From the NCBI GenBank assembly GCA_016081115.2, contig CM071930.1:35045641-35109640 (forward strand): a stretch of DNA of 64,000 nt, written 5' to 3'. Source of the stretch: Rehmannia glutinosa (taxonomy: Eukaryota; Streptophyta; Magnoliopsida; Lamiales; Orobanchaceae). The position numbers and the translations under genes are program-made. This document shows, in pieces, positions 46,251 to 56,685 of the stretch; within the stretch, counting starts at the first letter, position 1; each line of letters opens with the position of its first letter. A model generated the notes under the pieces. That model was not told the DNA's origin, searched no databases, and was given only the letters and a program-made list of their open reading frames with translations.

Positions 46251-47335
46251 TTAAGAAGTCCTTATTGATAAATGGGCAGCAGCTATGAGGATTGAAGCAG
46301 GTACCCTCGATCTTACGAAGGAAGGATTCATCTTACTCCTTGAGATGAGTCTTGAGGGATCTGTAAAGATTGCATGGGATATGACGGAAGTAAATATAAA
46401 AAGCACGGTCACAGCTGGAGAATCATTGAAAGGAATTGTCGATAATATGGCCAAATTATTCAAAATTCATTTTATCGGCACATGCTATTTTGAGGGATTA
46501 GAAGAAGAAAAAAGAAAAAGATACAAACAGGCCCTCTACTGCCTCAAGTTACATGATATTTGTCATATTGACGAATATATCATGTTGTTCACCGAGTACC
46601 GGTGGGAGACAAAGAAGTTTCACAGCTATTCTTTGCGAAGATTCCAAGTCCCTTGAGAGAAATGCTTATCAGGGAATACAAGAGTGCATCAGATTTGGAT
46701 ACAGTGGCCAGAAGAATGTCATTTCTGAAGACCAAGTTATCTGAATGGTGCCATCAGGCAGCACTATACAGGAATTACAAGAGATTACGAGGAGTTAACA
46801 AAGCAGTTCCTCTATGTTGCGTAGACGATGATATCCCAACAGTTGTGGGAGGTCAACCACGGCATAAGAAGAAGAAGGAGAGAAGCCATCCATACTGGCC
46901 GGGAAACAAAGAAAAGAAGTAGGTCTTCGTGGAGACCTAGAAGGTTTTGGTCAAAACAGAAGGCCCGGTTACAAATCGGGGCAAAGACCAAAGACTGCGG
47001 GGAGTAGAGCCTCTTCATCGGGTTCAAATCAAGGAAGTGCAAGCGGGACCCAAGAAAGAAGAACTTTCGGGCGAGCTCATACTAGAGCTAATCAAAGTTT
47101 CAATGATTGTAATTGTTGGACATGCGGAGCAAGAGGGCATATCTCAACTGATTGCCCAGACAATCAAAAACGAGAAGTCAGACAGTTCGGAGCTATACCA
47201 GAAATCGAAGAAGTTGTCTACTATCAAGATCTTATACAGGTGTATCAATTTGAGGATATACTCTCAGATGAAAGCATCTATGAAGAAGAAATCTATTCTA
47301 AGGATGGAAGTGAATTTAGTTTAGAATCAGAGTGA
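46251..47335 (+). pseudogene. Pararetroviral coat-protein-like region with zinc knuckle
   Basis: Capsid protein remnant, the subunit of the particle. Two overlapping frames (46285-46656 and 46602-46922) carry a Lys/Arg-rich, mostly helical protein, including SPLREMLIREYKSASDLD, with a frameshift near 46610-46650. The Caulimoviridae coat zinc knuckle is in a third frame: CWTCGARGHISTDC, Cys codons at 47114 and 47123, His at 47138, Cys at 47153. It is followed by an acidic tail (EEVVYYQDL, EEEIYSKDGSEF), also typical of these coats. At least two frameshifts and stops. Confidence 0.75.
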
Positions 47336-48245
47336 AGAAGAAATTTTGCAGCAAATGGTTAGGGAGGATATGTTCGGATTCCTCTCTCACACTAAGGTTT
47401 CTCATAAAACTCCTATGAGAATTATGAAGGAAGATCCAAAGCTTCAAATCTATGATGGTTTTACAATTGGAGCGATGGAAAAGGCTTTGGATAAGATTGG
47501 GTTTCGTAATAGAAAACACCAAATTATCTACAGGGTAACAACCGGAGAATTTGCCATTCCGATGGAATTTACTAGTAACCTGATCGAGATGCAGTTGGTC
47601 CCTTATCGAGAAGTTTAGGAGATCAAAAGCAGAGTTAAAAGAGAAGTTGCAAATACACTCTCATGGATTCATATCGGAGCCATAAGAGTTATTATTAAGG
47701 CAACATTCAAAGAAGGAATAGATTCGCCACTCAATCTGGCTATCTTTGACAAGCGAATCTCAAACCTCAAGGATTCATGCCTTGGAGCGGTTACAGGAAA
47801 TTTGTATGCAGGAAAATTGGCATTTAATGTCTATTCTAAAATTGCATACAACCTGGAAGATCGAGATTTCAATAGAGCGCTGAACCTTCATCAAGATTTC
47901 AAAAAGACAGATTTGATGAAAGAAGGAAACAGGCCTTATTCGATCACTCTTTTTCGAATACACATCATTCAGAAGTATTCTTAAGAAATGAATTTATTGA
48001 AGTCCCAATAATCTTTGAGGACTTTGCCAGGGTAGTTCTACCAGAACTTATTGAGTCTCCAACGATAAAGGAGATCGACATGCTAATTCAAGATCAACCA
48101 GTCTTCAACAAAAGTCGAAGACTTAGAGTTGAGCCAAGGAAGATGTCTTTCCAACATGACAGAATGATAAGTAGCAGTCGTTGGGAAGAAAAAAGACCGA
48201 GAATAGTTCAGCGTATTCCAGATATTTTCAAAACACAAGGATAGC
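47336..48245 (+). pseudogene. Pararetroviral movement-protein-like region
   Basis: Resembles the 30K-superfamily movement protein, which opens plasmodesmata for cell-to-cell spread. The core is recognisable: IHIGAIRVIIKATFKEGIDS (from 47667), LAIFDKRISNLKDS, and LGAVTGNLYAGKLAFNVYSK. The frame is open from 47346 except for a TAG at 47616-47618, as far as about 47940, where a frameshift leads to a third frame that ends at TAG 48242-48244. It follows the coat region directly, so both were probably one polyprotein, as in cavemoviruses. Confidence 0.75.
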
Positions 48246-48549
48246 TGAAATGCCTTGAAGGATGGAGAGAAGTTGAAGTAATATTTGACATCACTCAAAA
48301 AGATAATATTTTTCCTTGTAATGTTCTATATTATCTCCAACAACCTATAGTTGCAAGGTATCAAGGAAGCACGAAGATAGGAGAAATTGGTGACTATCAC
48401 AGGGTAGTGGGGAAAATCCCGAGCAATTAATACTTTGGGTATTGAATTTCTTGAGGATCATAAACCTTGGGAAAGATTACAAGAAGGAATGGAGTTCATA
48501 GTGGTTGATAAAAGATACGAGAATCGATGACCACTAGCCCATTCTCCAT

Positions 48550-48730
48550 ATACATTGCTATCGGAATGTTATATGCTGAATAAAGGCCGAGTATTTCGCC
48601 GCCTATATTGATTCAGGTGCCAGAATATGTACTGCAAAGCTGGATGTTTTTCCTAAGGGAATTGGAGAAGATTTACCAGCTACTGCAGAGGAATTAAAGA
48701 AGCAGAAATCATGATCGGAGGCGCAGGTAG
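48550..48730 (+). pseudogene. Pararetroviral aspartic protease
   Basis: YIDSGARIC at 48604-48630 holds the D-S-G-A active-site motif that processes the viral polyprotein. A frameshift near 48690-48710 separates it from the downstream frame, where HDTGVDVLLGNNFL (48770-48811) is the second conserved protease block. Domain length is about right for the family. Confidence 0.75.
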
Positions 48731-50834
48731 TATCCCATGGTACAAAATAAAGATGCCACCAATCTATTTTCACGATACAGGAGTAGATGTTTTGCTAGGA
48801 AACAATTTCCTTCAAACATTTAAGAGATTCACACAGGAGAATGAGACAAGAAGACTTATTTTCACAACATTATGTGATCATAAGATTATTGTCCAGAGAC
48901 TGCGGGAAGCATTTTACAGAAAAATGCCTATTAATTTTCACAGCAAGCGTGGTGATGATGCCAAACATCGAAATCCAAAAATGACAGATAAAATAAGATT
49001 TGGTGATGTCTTATTATCCTTTCAACAATATGGTTCGAAGCAAAAAGATACAAAACAATGGGATAATAACTTGTATTCATTCAGAATACAAGGAGAAGAA
49101 CGAGTACCTCCAGAGGCAATTGTAGAATTGATGATGATCCTAAAGAAGAATCCATAGAGTGATGTTATCATAGAAGAACAAATATCACTCGAGGATATCA
49201 AGAAGAAGATCCAAAGGAATTATAATGAAAATCCTTTGGCATGGTGGGATAAGAACGAGCTCAAAGCTTCCTTAAGAGTTAAACCAGGAAAGGAGCACGA
49301 GTTCGTGAGATTCAAACCAATCCTTATGAATCGGGAGGATCGTGAGGATATGCAGATGATACTTAAGGAACATCTTGACCTTAAGTTGATTTCACTTGGA
49401 GTTTCTCCATACAGCAGTCCAGGATTCTTAGTAAGAAACCATGGAGAAATCAAAAAGAGGAAAGCCAAGACTTGTTATTAATTACAAGGGGATTAATAAC
49501 ATTTTGGAGTTCAATGGATACTATATCCCAAGCAGAGAACATTTGGTGAACTGTATCAAAGGTGCCAAGATATTCTCAAAGTTCGATTGCAAGTCTGGAT
49601 TTTACCAGATTAAGATGGATGAAGAAAGTAAGAAGTTCACAGCTTTCTCCACACCACAAGGACATTATTTTTGGAACGTGATGCCTATGGGATCGACTAA
49701 CGCACCCCAAATATATCAAAGGAAGATGGATAATCTCTTCAAGGATTATTTCAGTTTCATGTTCGTGTATATTGATGACATCATTATTGCATCAAAGAAC
49801 ATGAAGGAGCATCTCAAACACTTGGAAATATTTTCAGATGTTTGTCACAAGGAAGGATTAGTGCTTTTAGAAAAGAAGGCAGTAATTGCTACAAGACAGA
49901 TTGAATTCCTCGGAATTGAAATTGATGAATCTGGAATCATCCTACAAAGCCATATTGTAGAAAAAATAAAAGGATTTCCAGATACGCTGAAAGACAAGAA
50001 GCAGCTTCAGAGTTTTCTTGGAGTTGTTAATTTTGTTGGAATGTTCATAAACAATCTAGCACATTACAAGAAGGTGTTTAGCTCATTGCTCAAAAAAGAT
50101 GCCATATTCAAATGGGAAGATGAACATCAAGAAGGAATAAAACAGCTTAAAGAAGTTTGTAAAAAGCTTCCAAAACTTGCAATTCCACAGGATGAAGATG
50201 AACTGGTTCTATATACAGATGCCAGTGATTATTTGTGGGCAGCAGTTCTTACAAAAGCCACACCAAACGGAGAAGTGCCATGCAGATATTGCAGCGATCT
50301 TTTTATAGACAGTGAAGCATATTGATGGCATATAAACAAGAAAGAATTCTTTGCAGTCAGAAAGACTTTCAAAAAATGGCCTTTATTTTTACTGGCTAAA
50401 AAGTTTATTTTAAAAATTTATAATTCAAGTGTTAAGGCTTTTCTGAAAAATAAAATTGTATCAAAACCAGAAAAGGTTAGAATACTTAGATGGCAAGCTG
50501 AATGCCAATATTATGATTATGATATTGTCATTATAAAATCTCATAAAAATGTTCTTGCAGATTTTCTAACAAGAGATGGAGGAATTGAAGCGATTCCATT
50601 CTCACAAATTCAAGACATCTTGGAGACCAAACTTGAAATGCTACTCCGAGAATTCGATACCCTGGTCATTAATGTTGATTTGGCCGGGAAATTACAGAGG
50701 AATGATCGGGACAAAGTAACGATCGAATACGAGCATGTGTCTGTCTCACTCTCAGTTGAGAACGGCATTTCAGGTCCTAAGTGGCGAAAATGTTGGCCCA
50801 AGGAAAAGATGATACTTCGGAGTCAAATCCCGAG
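48711..50834 (+). pseudogene. Pararetroviral reverse transcriptase and RNase H
   Basis: Copies the pregenomic RNA into DNA. The frame 48711-49481 has one TAG (49155-49157) and then, after a frameshift near 49450, the frame 49441-50325 carries the RT core: GKPRLVINYKGIN, KFDCKSGFYQI, PMGSTNAPQIYQ, and YIDD at 49768-49779, so both catalytic Asp are kept. RNase H begins LYTDASDYLWAAVL near 50212; a TGA at 50323-50325 breaks it, then the frame is open to the end with KKEFFAVRKTFKKW and ADFLTRDGG. Viral sequence ends at 50834 where the Athila-like LTR starts. This is the best preserved part of the virus copy. Confidence 0.9.
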
Positions 50835-52271
50835 TGTTTTGCATGTTTTTGTGTGTGTTTTATGTGATCATTTTATACATATTTAGTGTGTTTTATTTGC
50901 ATTTGCATGTTTTTGTGTTATGTTGTGTTATTTTATTGATTGTTTAGGTTTTGGTGGAAAAAACAAGTTTTGGAGCAAAAAAGGTCAAAAACAAGTCATT
51001 TCGCGCAATTGCGGTAGTCGTCGTATTTTGGACGTAACGTTCACATACAAAGTCCAATTGACATGATTCATATACCATTCGAAAGCTAAGACAAAGTTAT
51101 ACAATGTCTATATTGCTACAAAATGCAAAATGAAGACTTTTGGATGGGTTACAATCATGTGCAAGTCGAAATAATATGTCAAAATCTTAGAAATAACGCG
51201 TCTTGGTATTTTGGCCATAACTCTCTCTAGAAAATTGATATTGAGATGATTCAAGTGGCTATGGACAACTAAGAGATGGAAATACAATTTATAAGAAGAC
51301 ATCAAGATGAAATTCGGACGCTTAGGGGTCGCACGGTATGCGCATCAAAAAATAGGCGAACAATGGACAGACGGTAGCGGCTGGCGCTTTGTCGTGGACG
51401 TCTCTTGAACACGAAATTTCTGATTTTTTTCTGATTTTTGGCTCTTCCACCTTGTTTAGGACTCTAGGCTTATAAATAAGACTTGGGGAGCCCCTATTTT
51501 CGACACATCTTCATTCATATCACTTCTAGACTTTAGTTTTGGGTATTTTTCTCTTGCTTTTCATCATTGGGATTTCTTGGATTCTTCCCCTTGAAGTTAT
51601 TTTGCTTCTTAATCAAAGAGTAAGATTTCTTCATCTCTTTTCTCTGATTTCAATTGTTGGGTGATTATTATTGTTGCATGATTATGTTTATGATTGTTTT
51701 CTTTCCTTCAATTGAGATTATGATTCATCCCCAGGCATGAACTAATTTCCTTGTTCTAGGATTATGATGATTTGATTCAAACAAACAAGCAAGCATGAGT
51801 ATTGATTAATTGATCTACTTTCCTGAATAAATTGTTTTACTTGCTGGTTGATTGTTTGGCCAACTCTTGATTGTTTGAGGGGATAATTGAGATCGATCGA
51901 AGATATTATTCCTGGACTAAATTTATTTAGGGAGTTAGATATGAATCAGAAATGTATTATCTAACCCTAGGTTTAATGAAAATAGCAAATTATGTTGGGA
52001 TAGCCCTAATCTGTGAATACGAGAGCTATCAGATCTAGACCTATTCTTTACATGATTGTTATATTTGTTAACCGCATGATCAATTAATGATATTATGCTT
52101 GCAGGTTTGATGAGATGAATCTGTAATCCTAGACTTTCTTCCATATTTTTTTATCCAAGTTTATTCGTGCTTAGTTTTAATTCATCTTTTTAATTGTTTT
52201 CTATTAGTTTATTTAAAACCAACAAATCTGGTTAGAGTGTTTAGGTTTTATTTTCTGTCTATTGTGTTGCA
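50835..52271 (+). repeat. 5' LTR of element F (Athila-like Ty3/gypsy)
   Basis: Starts TGTTTTGCATG and matches 63360-64000 closely (shared TATTTTGGACGTAACGTTCA, TAACTCTCTCTAGAAAATTG). A TATA-like GCTTATAAATAAG lies near 51469. I end it at ...GTGTTGCA (52271) just before a region with TTTGCCGGC, a decayed form of the Athila primer region. The left neighbour is pararetroviral sequence. Confidence 0.8.
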
Positions 52272-52432
52272 TAATAATTATTTGCCGGCTAAGTCTTCAT
52301 TGAGAGACGATTTGTGGTTAACTTGCTACCCTATATTCTTTTTGTTTATTTTTCGTTTAGGACTCTTTTTGTTTCTTTTGATTTTTACTTTATTCCATTG
52401 GTGCGTTTGATCTGTTTTTACTCGTTGTTTTT

Positions 52433-53680
52433 ATGCAAGGACGTAGGAATCTCAATCTGGAGCTTGCACCTTTCATAGACGACATTCACCATGTTCCGAG
52501 ACGTATAAGGAACGAGGGGGATGATTCTTCGGTTAGAAGCAAGAATTCTCAGGATCACATTCCAAAGGAAGAACAAACGGACGAGCCAAAGAATGGTGAT
52601 AATCAAAATGGAAACAACGCGAGGCACGCCTTCCGATGCGTGTGTTTGCGCGCCCGATCATCGAATCTGCGACCTCTTGCATCACATTGGGACAAGCGGC
52701 CGCACGAACTACGAGCTCAAAACCATACACTTTAATCAGCTACCCTCATTCTATGGGATGCCCAATGAAGATCCTCTTAACTTCATTCGGGAATTCTATT
52801 CATCATTCAAACTTTTCCTCTACAAGGTTTGGATGAAGATCGACTTAGGATGCGCTTTTTCCTTACACTCAAAGGGCCGGGCAAAAACTTGGCTTATGTC
52901 TCTACCTCCTAACTTTCTCACCGATTGGGAGAGGCGGTATACAATAATTTCATGGGCGTACTACTCTCATCAGAAAACTTGAGATCTGCGAGGTAAGATA
53001 GCTACTTTTAGTCAAATGTAAGGTGAGCCTTTTTCATGAGGTCAGGATCGCTTTAAGGATTTATAGATTAAATGCCCACATCATCACTACACATTAGAAT
53101 TGTTAAACCAATTTTTCTATGATGGATTATCGCATAATTATCAATATATGGTTGACAATGCCGCTGGGGGTGACATGGGTGTACATACGGCCCAGGAACT
53201 CACAACAAAAAAATGCCAGAGGTAAACGGGTTGTCGTGAATGAAGTATCCCCTAGATACGATGTGACAAAACAATTGGATGAGTTGACTAAGCAAGTACA
53301 ATTGTTGGCTACAAGGGGGCATCCACATGTTCCCCCTTACGCCAAATCTTGCGGAATTTGTGGCGAATTTGGTCATGGGGCCAACGTTTGTAATGTTATC
53401 TCTCAGACGTATAATTCAAGTTAGCGGAACCATCCAAACTTTATTGGGGAATTCACAAAATCCCTCTCAAATCTATCCGAGACCACCGCAACCACAAGGT
53501 CAGCCAATCAACCATCCAATGGCCCCATCTGTTGAAGAAAGCTTGAATTCCTTTATTCAGGTCAGTCAGCAAACACAAGAATGTAACAATAGGCGATTTG
53601 AATCTATGGAAGCTTCTTTTAAGCGTCTTGAGACTCAAGTTGGTCAATTAGCGACTCAAGTTGGTGAGATAGTTTGACAT
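52433..53680 (+). pseudogene. Element F gag
   Basis: Begins at ATG 52433 (MQGRRNLNLELAPFIDDI). After a frameshift in 52620-52650 the Athila/Tat-type Gag core appears: NYELKTIHFNQLPSFYGMPN, DPLNFIREFYSSFK, AKTWLMSLPPN (52720-52915), and after stops CPHHHYTLELLNQFFYDGL near 53075-53130. The zinc knuckle CGICGEFGHGANVC is at 53350-53391. A Gln/Thr/Leu-rich helix follows (53580-53677). At least three frameshifts and several stops. Gag would form the particle; no functional copy here. Confidence 0.85.
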
Positions 53681-53815
53681 GTCTTCAATAAGGACACACA
53701 TCTTAATCAACCAGCGCAAGCCCAATCCATCACTGTTCTTGAATTTGGTGAGATTTCTAATCATGAAAGTGAGATTCCTCTTTCTGATCATGAAGTTGAT
53801 GTAGGTGAAGAAGAC

Positions 53816-54460
53816 ATGAATATGGAGGCAAGCACGGGATCACCTTCCCATGAACTTTCTATTTTGTCCCTAAGTCCATGCCCAGAACACGATCCAGGTA
53901 GTTTCACTATCAATATTTCTTTTGGGAATGGTAAGGATGTCACAGGTATGCTTGATCTTAGAGCCGGAATTAACCTTATGCCTTACTATACCTTTAAACA
54001 ATTAGATTTTTTAGGGGAATTGAAGTTCATCAGGTTACGTCTACAACTTGTTGATAGGTCCATTAGGTATCCTACAGGCATTGTTGAAAATATTTTAGTC
54101 CAAGTAGGTGGTCTTAAAATTCTCACTGATTTTATTATTTTGGATAAGGAAAAGGATAAAGGTAATCTTAAAGATCATATTATACTGTTGGGTAGACCAT
54201 TCATGGCAACCACTAATACTTTGATCGATGTCAAAAATAGAAAACTCAGTATGAATGTCTTGACCAAATCTGTAACGTTTTCAATTTTTGATATAGCTCG
54301 TAATCCTGCATGTGTTTTGAATGATTATCTGATTGTTGACTCGATCGATTCTGCTGTGAAAGATGTCCTATGGCAGGAACGCAATATGCTTCGAAGTGAA
54401 AAACAACCAGATAAAAATTACAAGGTGGTAAATAGGATTTTGCTCGATGATCCGCCTTGA
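53816..54460 (+). pseudogene. Element F aspartic protease with altered active site
   Basis: A 214-codon open frame. The retropepsin core is clear: ITFGNG-like INISFGNGKDVTG, then LDLRAGINLMPYYTFKQL (from 53950), LQLVDRSIRYPTGIVENIL, DFIILD and HIILLGRPFMATTNTLIDVK. In related Athila/Tat proteases the active site reads D-L-G-A-S; here it is D-L-R-A-G, so the Gly next to the catalytic Asp has become Arg. The fold motif GRPFMAT is preserved. The frame ends at TGA 54458-54460 and no RT follows. Confidence 0.85.
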
Positions 54461-55303
54461 CTCTCTCCGTTGACACTGTCAAGCTAATGGCGTTAAAAGA
54501 GCGCTTCTTGGGAGGCAACCCAAACATTTTCACTGTTTTATAAAACAAAAATGTGTGTGTATGTGCTCATATTTGCATGTGCGTGGTGTTATTATTTTGT
54601 CCTCTTCATATGGCTTTTGCAGATTTGTAGGCGGATATGACTATGCTGCCATTTATCGATCTTTGCATTTTTCAGGGACGTATCGTTTTCCTCCTCCTTT
54701 TACGCATTGAGGTCATTCCGTGATTTAAGTGTGGGGAGATGATTAGTCATTGATAAAATATGATGATTTCATGTGGCTATGTTTTTACTTTGCCTAGTGA
54801 TTATCCCAAGTTTAATAATAGTGTTGTTTAGTCAACTTGAAATAGATGTATTAATTTGAGTTTCAAATATGAAATGACTTTGTGAACTTAATACGTAGGA
54901 TTTGACTAAGTAGTGAATTAGTCTTTGTGGTGAATGAATTATGTGACGGTTAAATAATAATTCGAGTTGTGGGGCTTGAATTACGAGATTTAATTGATGT
55001 GAATTAAGTTAAAACCCTATTTTGATTTGTGTGTACACAAAATTGCTAGCCTTGCAGCAAAATAAAAAGATGCATTATATAGCTATCCAAAAAAAAAAAA
55101 CAGTATAGAGCTATATATATAAAAAAAAAAAAGTGGAACAATCGAGATTATACTCCGCTGGTTGAGCTGCTTAGTAACTAGGAGCATTCATGAGCCCCAT
55201 GTTTGACTTTTACGTAAAACGGCGGCTCAAACATGAGTATGAGAAACCACCCTAGGAGCCTTTGGAAAACATCCAAAGTTTATACCTAGTGGAATATAAT
55301 ATC
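54461..55303 (+). other. Element F non-coding region left of element D
   Basis: Contains GGGAGGCAACCCAA (54509-54522) and TTTAAGTGTGGGGAGATGA near 54724, both typical of the Athila region flanking pol and env. Two A-runs lie at 55089-55101 and 55123-55132. No gene, and no RT or integrase remnant that I can see. Confidence 0.6.
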
Positions 55304-55961
55304 TGTTTGATACATGTTTTTATCTTAATTTTGATGATTTTATTTTTACACCAAAACAATATTTTTAATTGTTGTCCAAATACTCCTAAATGATTTAAAA
55401 TGGTTTTAATATTTTCCGGAGTATTTCTTCAAGTTTTATTTCAGATAAAATTGGACAACACTTTTAATGATTTTATGTTTATAAGTTTTTACTTCAAAAC
55501 AAGGTTCCTAAATGTTGTCTAAATACTCTCGATTGGTTTAAAATTTTTTACTAAATTTTCGGAGTATTTATTGAGTTTTATTTTCGACAAAAATTGGACA
55601 ACATTTCTGTCTCGAGGTCAACCGGTCGCCGTAGAGGGCAACCCGTACCTGAAGATGAATTTTGGAACAAAAAATGAGACGGAAGGGAAATTGGCCAGGT
55701 CGACCGGTTGGGGATGAGGTCGACCGGTCGAGGTCCACGTCGACCGGTCGCCCTGTCTTATTTTGCTGTGTTTTCTTCAAACGTCTATTTCTGTGCGACT
55801 GGTCGCCCTATCTTTTGACAGCAAATTTCTGACCGTTTGACAGCAGACAAACTTTCCTTAAATTGTGGGATTGATTTCCAACAGCTATATTCTTGATTTT
55901 AATTGTATTTTTCTGTAGATTTTCAATCCCCAAGAGGATCCTATGCTTGATCAATCATCTC

Positions 55962-55973
55962 CTATAAATAGAG
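55962..55973 (+). promoter_or_regulatory. TATA box of the element D 5' LTR
   Basis: CTATAAATAGAG, about 235 bases upstream of the hairpin array, which places the array in the transcript leader. Confidence 0.75.
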
Positions 55974-56206
55974 GAAGTTTTGGAGCAACCAATACAACCA
56001 TTGAAATACAACACAACAAGATACACTTCAAGCAAACACTTGTTCTTCATAGTTATTATTCTTGTTGTAATTTTGCCTAGCTTATCACTTTCACACCCTT
56101 GAGGTCTAGGCTATTCTTGATTACACTTGCACTCAATTGTATAATTCATTATCGAGTTGTAATCTTGAATTTTTGGGTTATCATTCAACACAAGATATCC
56201 TTGTGA

Positions 56207-56455
56207 GTGTTCTTGTGGTAAGAACACACTTGGGTGATCTAGGTGTTAGGTGTAAGAAGATTGTGGTAATCTTCTTGTCGAGGTGTTGAAGAATTTGGTA
56301 TTCTTCAAGGTAGAAGATTGTGGTAATCTTCACAAGGTACAGTTGGAGATTGTGGTAATCTTCAAGAGAGATTGTGGTAATCTCCAAAGGTGGTGTTGTT
56401 GAAGAGTGTGGTGCTCTTCAAGGTGTTGTATTTGTATTAATTTTGGTAATTAATA
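56207..56455 (+). repeat. Hairpin array with GTGGT loops, copy 3 (D 5' LTR)
   Basis: Best preserved copy. Hairpin 1: GTGTTCTT / AAGAACAC (56207-56227). 2: AAGAAGATT / AATCTTCTT (56254-56276). 3: TTGAAGAAT / ATTCTTCAA, loop TTGGT (56286-56308). 4: GAAGATT / AATCTTC (56313-56331). 5: GGAGATT / AATCTTC with one G-U (about 56345-56363). 6: GAGATT / AATCTC (about 56367-56384). 7: TTGAAGAGT / GCTCTTCAA with one G-U (about 56399-56421). 8: TATTAATT / AATTAATA, loop TTGGT (56435-56455). All other loops are GTGGT. Confidence 0.9.
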
Positions 56456-56671
56456 AAATTCTTTTTCTTTTTGAAATCCATCCCGGATATCTTGGGGTGG
56501 TAGAGGATTAAGCGGTGGGATGAACCTCTTTAAATCGGCGTGTGTTGTTTACATTCCGCACCTTTATTATTGTCTTTGAGCATTCGGTTTGAAAAAGAGG
56601 GTAAAATCGAAAAGATGGAGATAATCTATTCACCCCCCCTCTAGATTATTGTAGCCGCTTGGACTTACAAG

Positions 56672-56684
56672 TGGTATCAGAGCC
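56672..56684 (+). promoter_or_regulatory. Primer-binding site of element D
   Basis: TGGTATCAGAGCC, two bases after the LTR end. Confidence 0.9.
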
Positions 56685-56685
56685 A

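Larger units (their letters stand above)
45141..50834 (+). mobile_element. Endogenous pararetrovirus (Caulimoviridae-like), decayed
   Basis: About 5.7 kb with, in order, a Met-tRNA primer site, an N-terminal region, a coat protein with a CCHC knuckle, a movement protein of the 30K type, an aspartic protease, RT and RNase H. No LTRs and no integrase, which excludes an LTR retrotransposon and fits Caulimoviridae. The coat-before-movement order is that of cavemovirus/solendovirus-type genomes rather than badnavirus, caulimovirus or petuvirus. No translational transactivator ORF is seen before the Athila-like insertion at 50835. Many stops and frameshifts; not functional as it stands. Confidence 0.85.
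55304..56669 (+). repeat. 5' LTR of element D
   Basis: 1366 bp, TGTTTGATACATG...GGACTTACA. Lacks a 113 bp segment present in the 3' LTR (between two CGACCGGT copies). TATA box CTATAAATAGAG at 55962-55973. Hairpin array 56207-56455. Confidence 0.95.

Noticed and set aside
56672..56684. Met-tRNA complementary stretch as a possible tRNA gene
   Set aside because: Only the 3' complementary end is present, at the LTR edge; it is a primer site.
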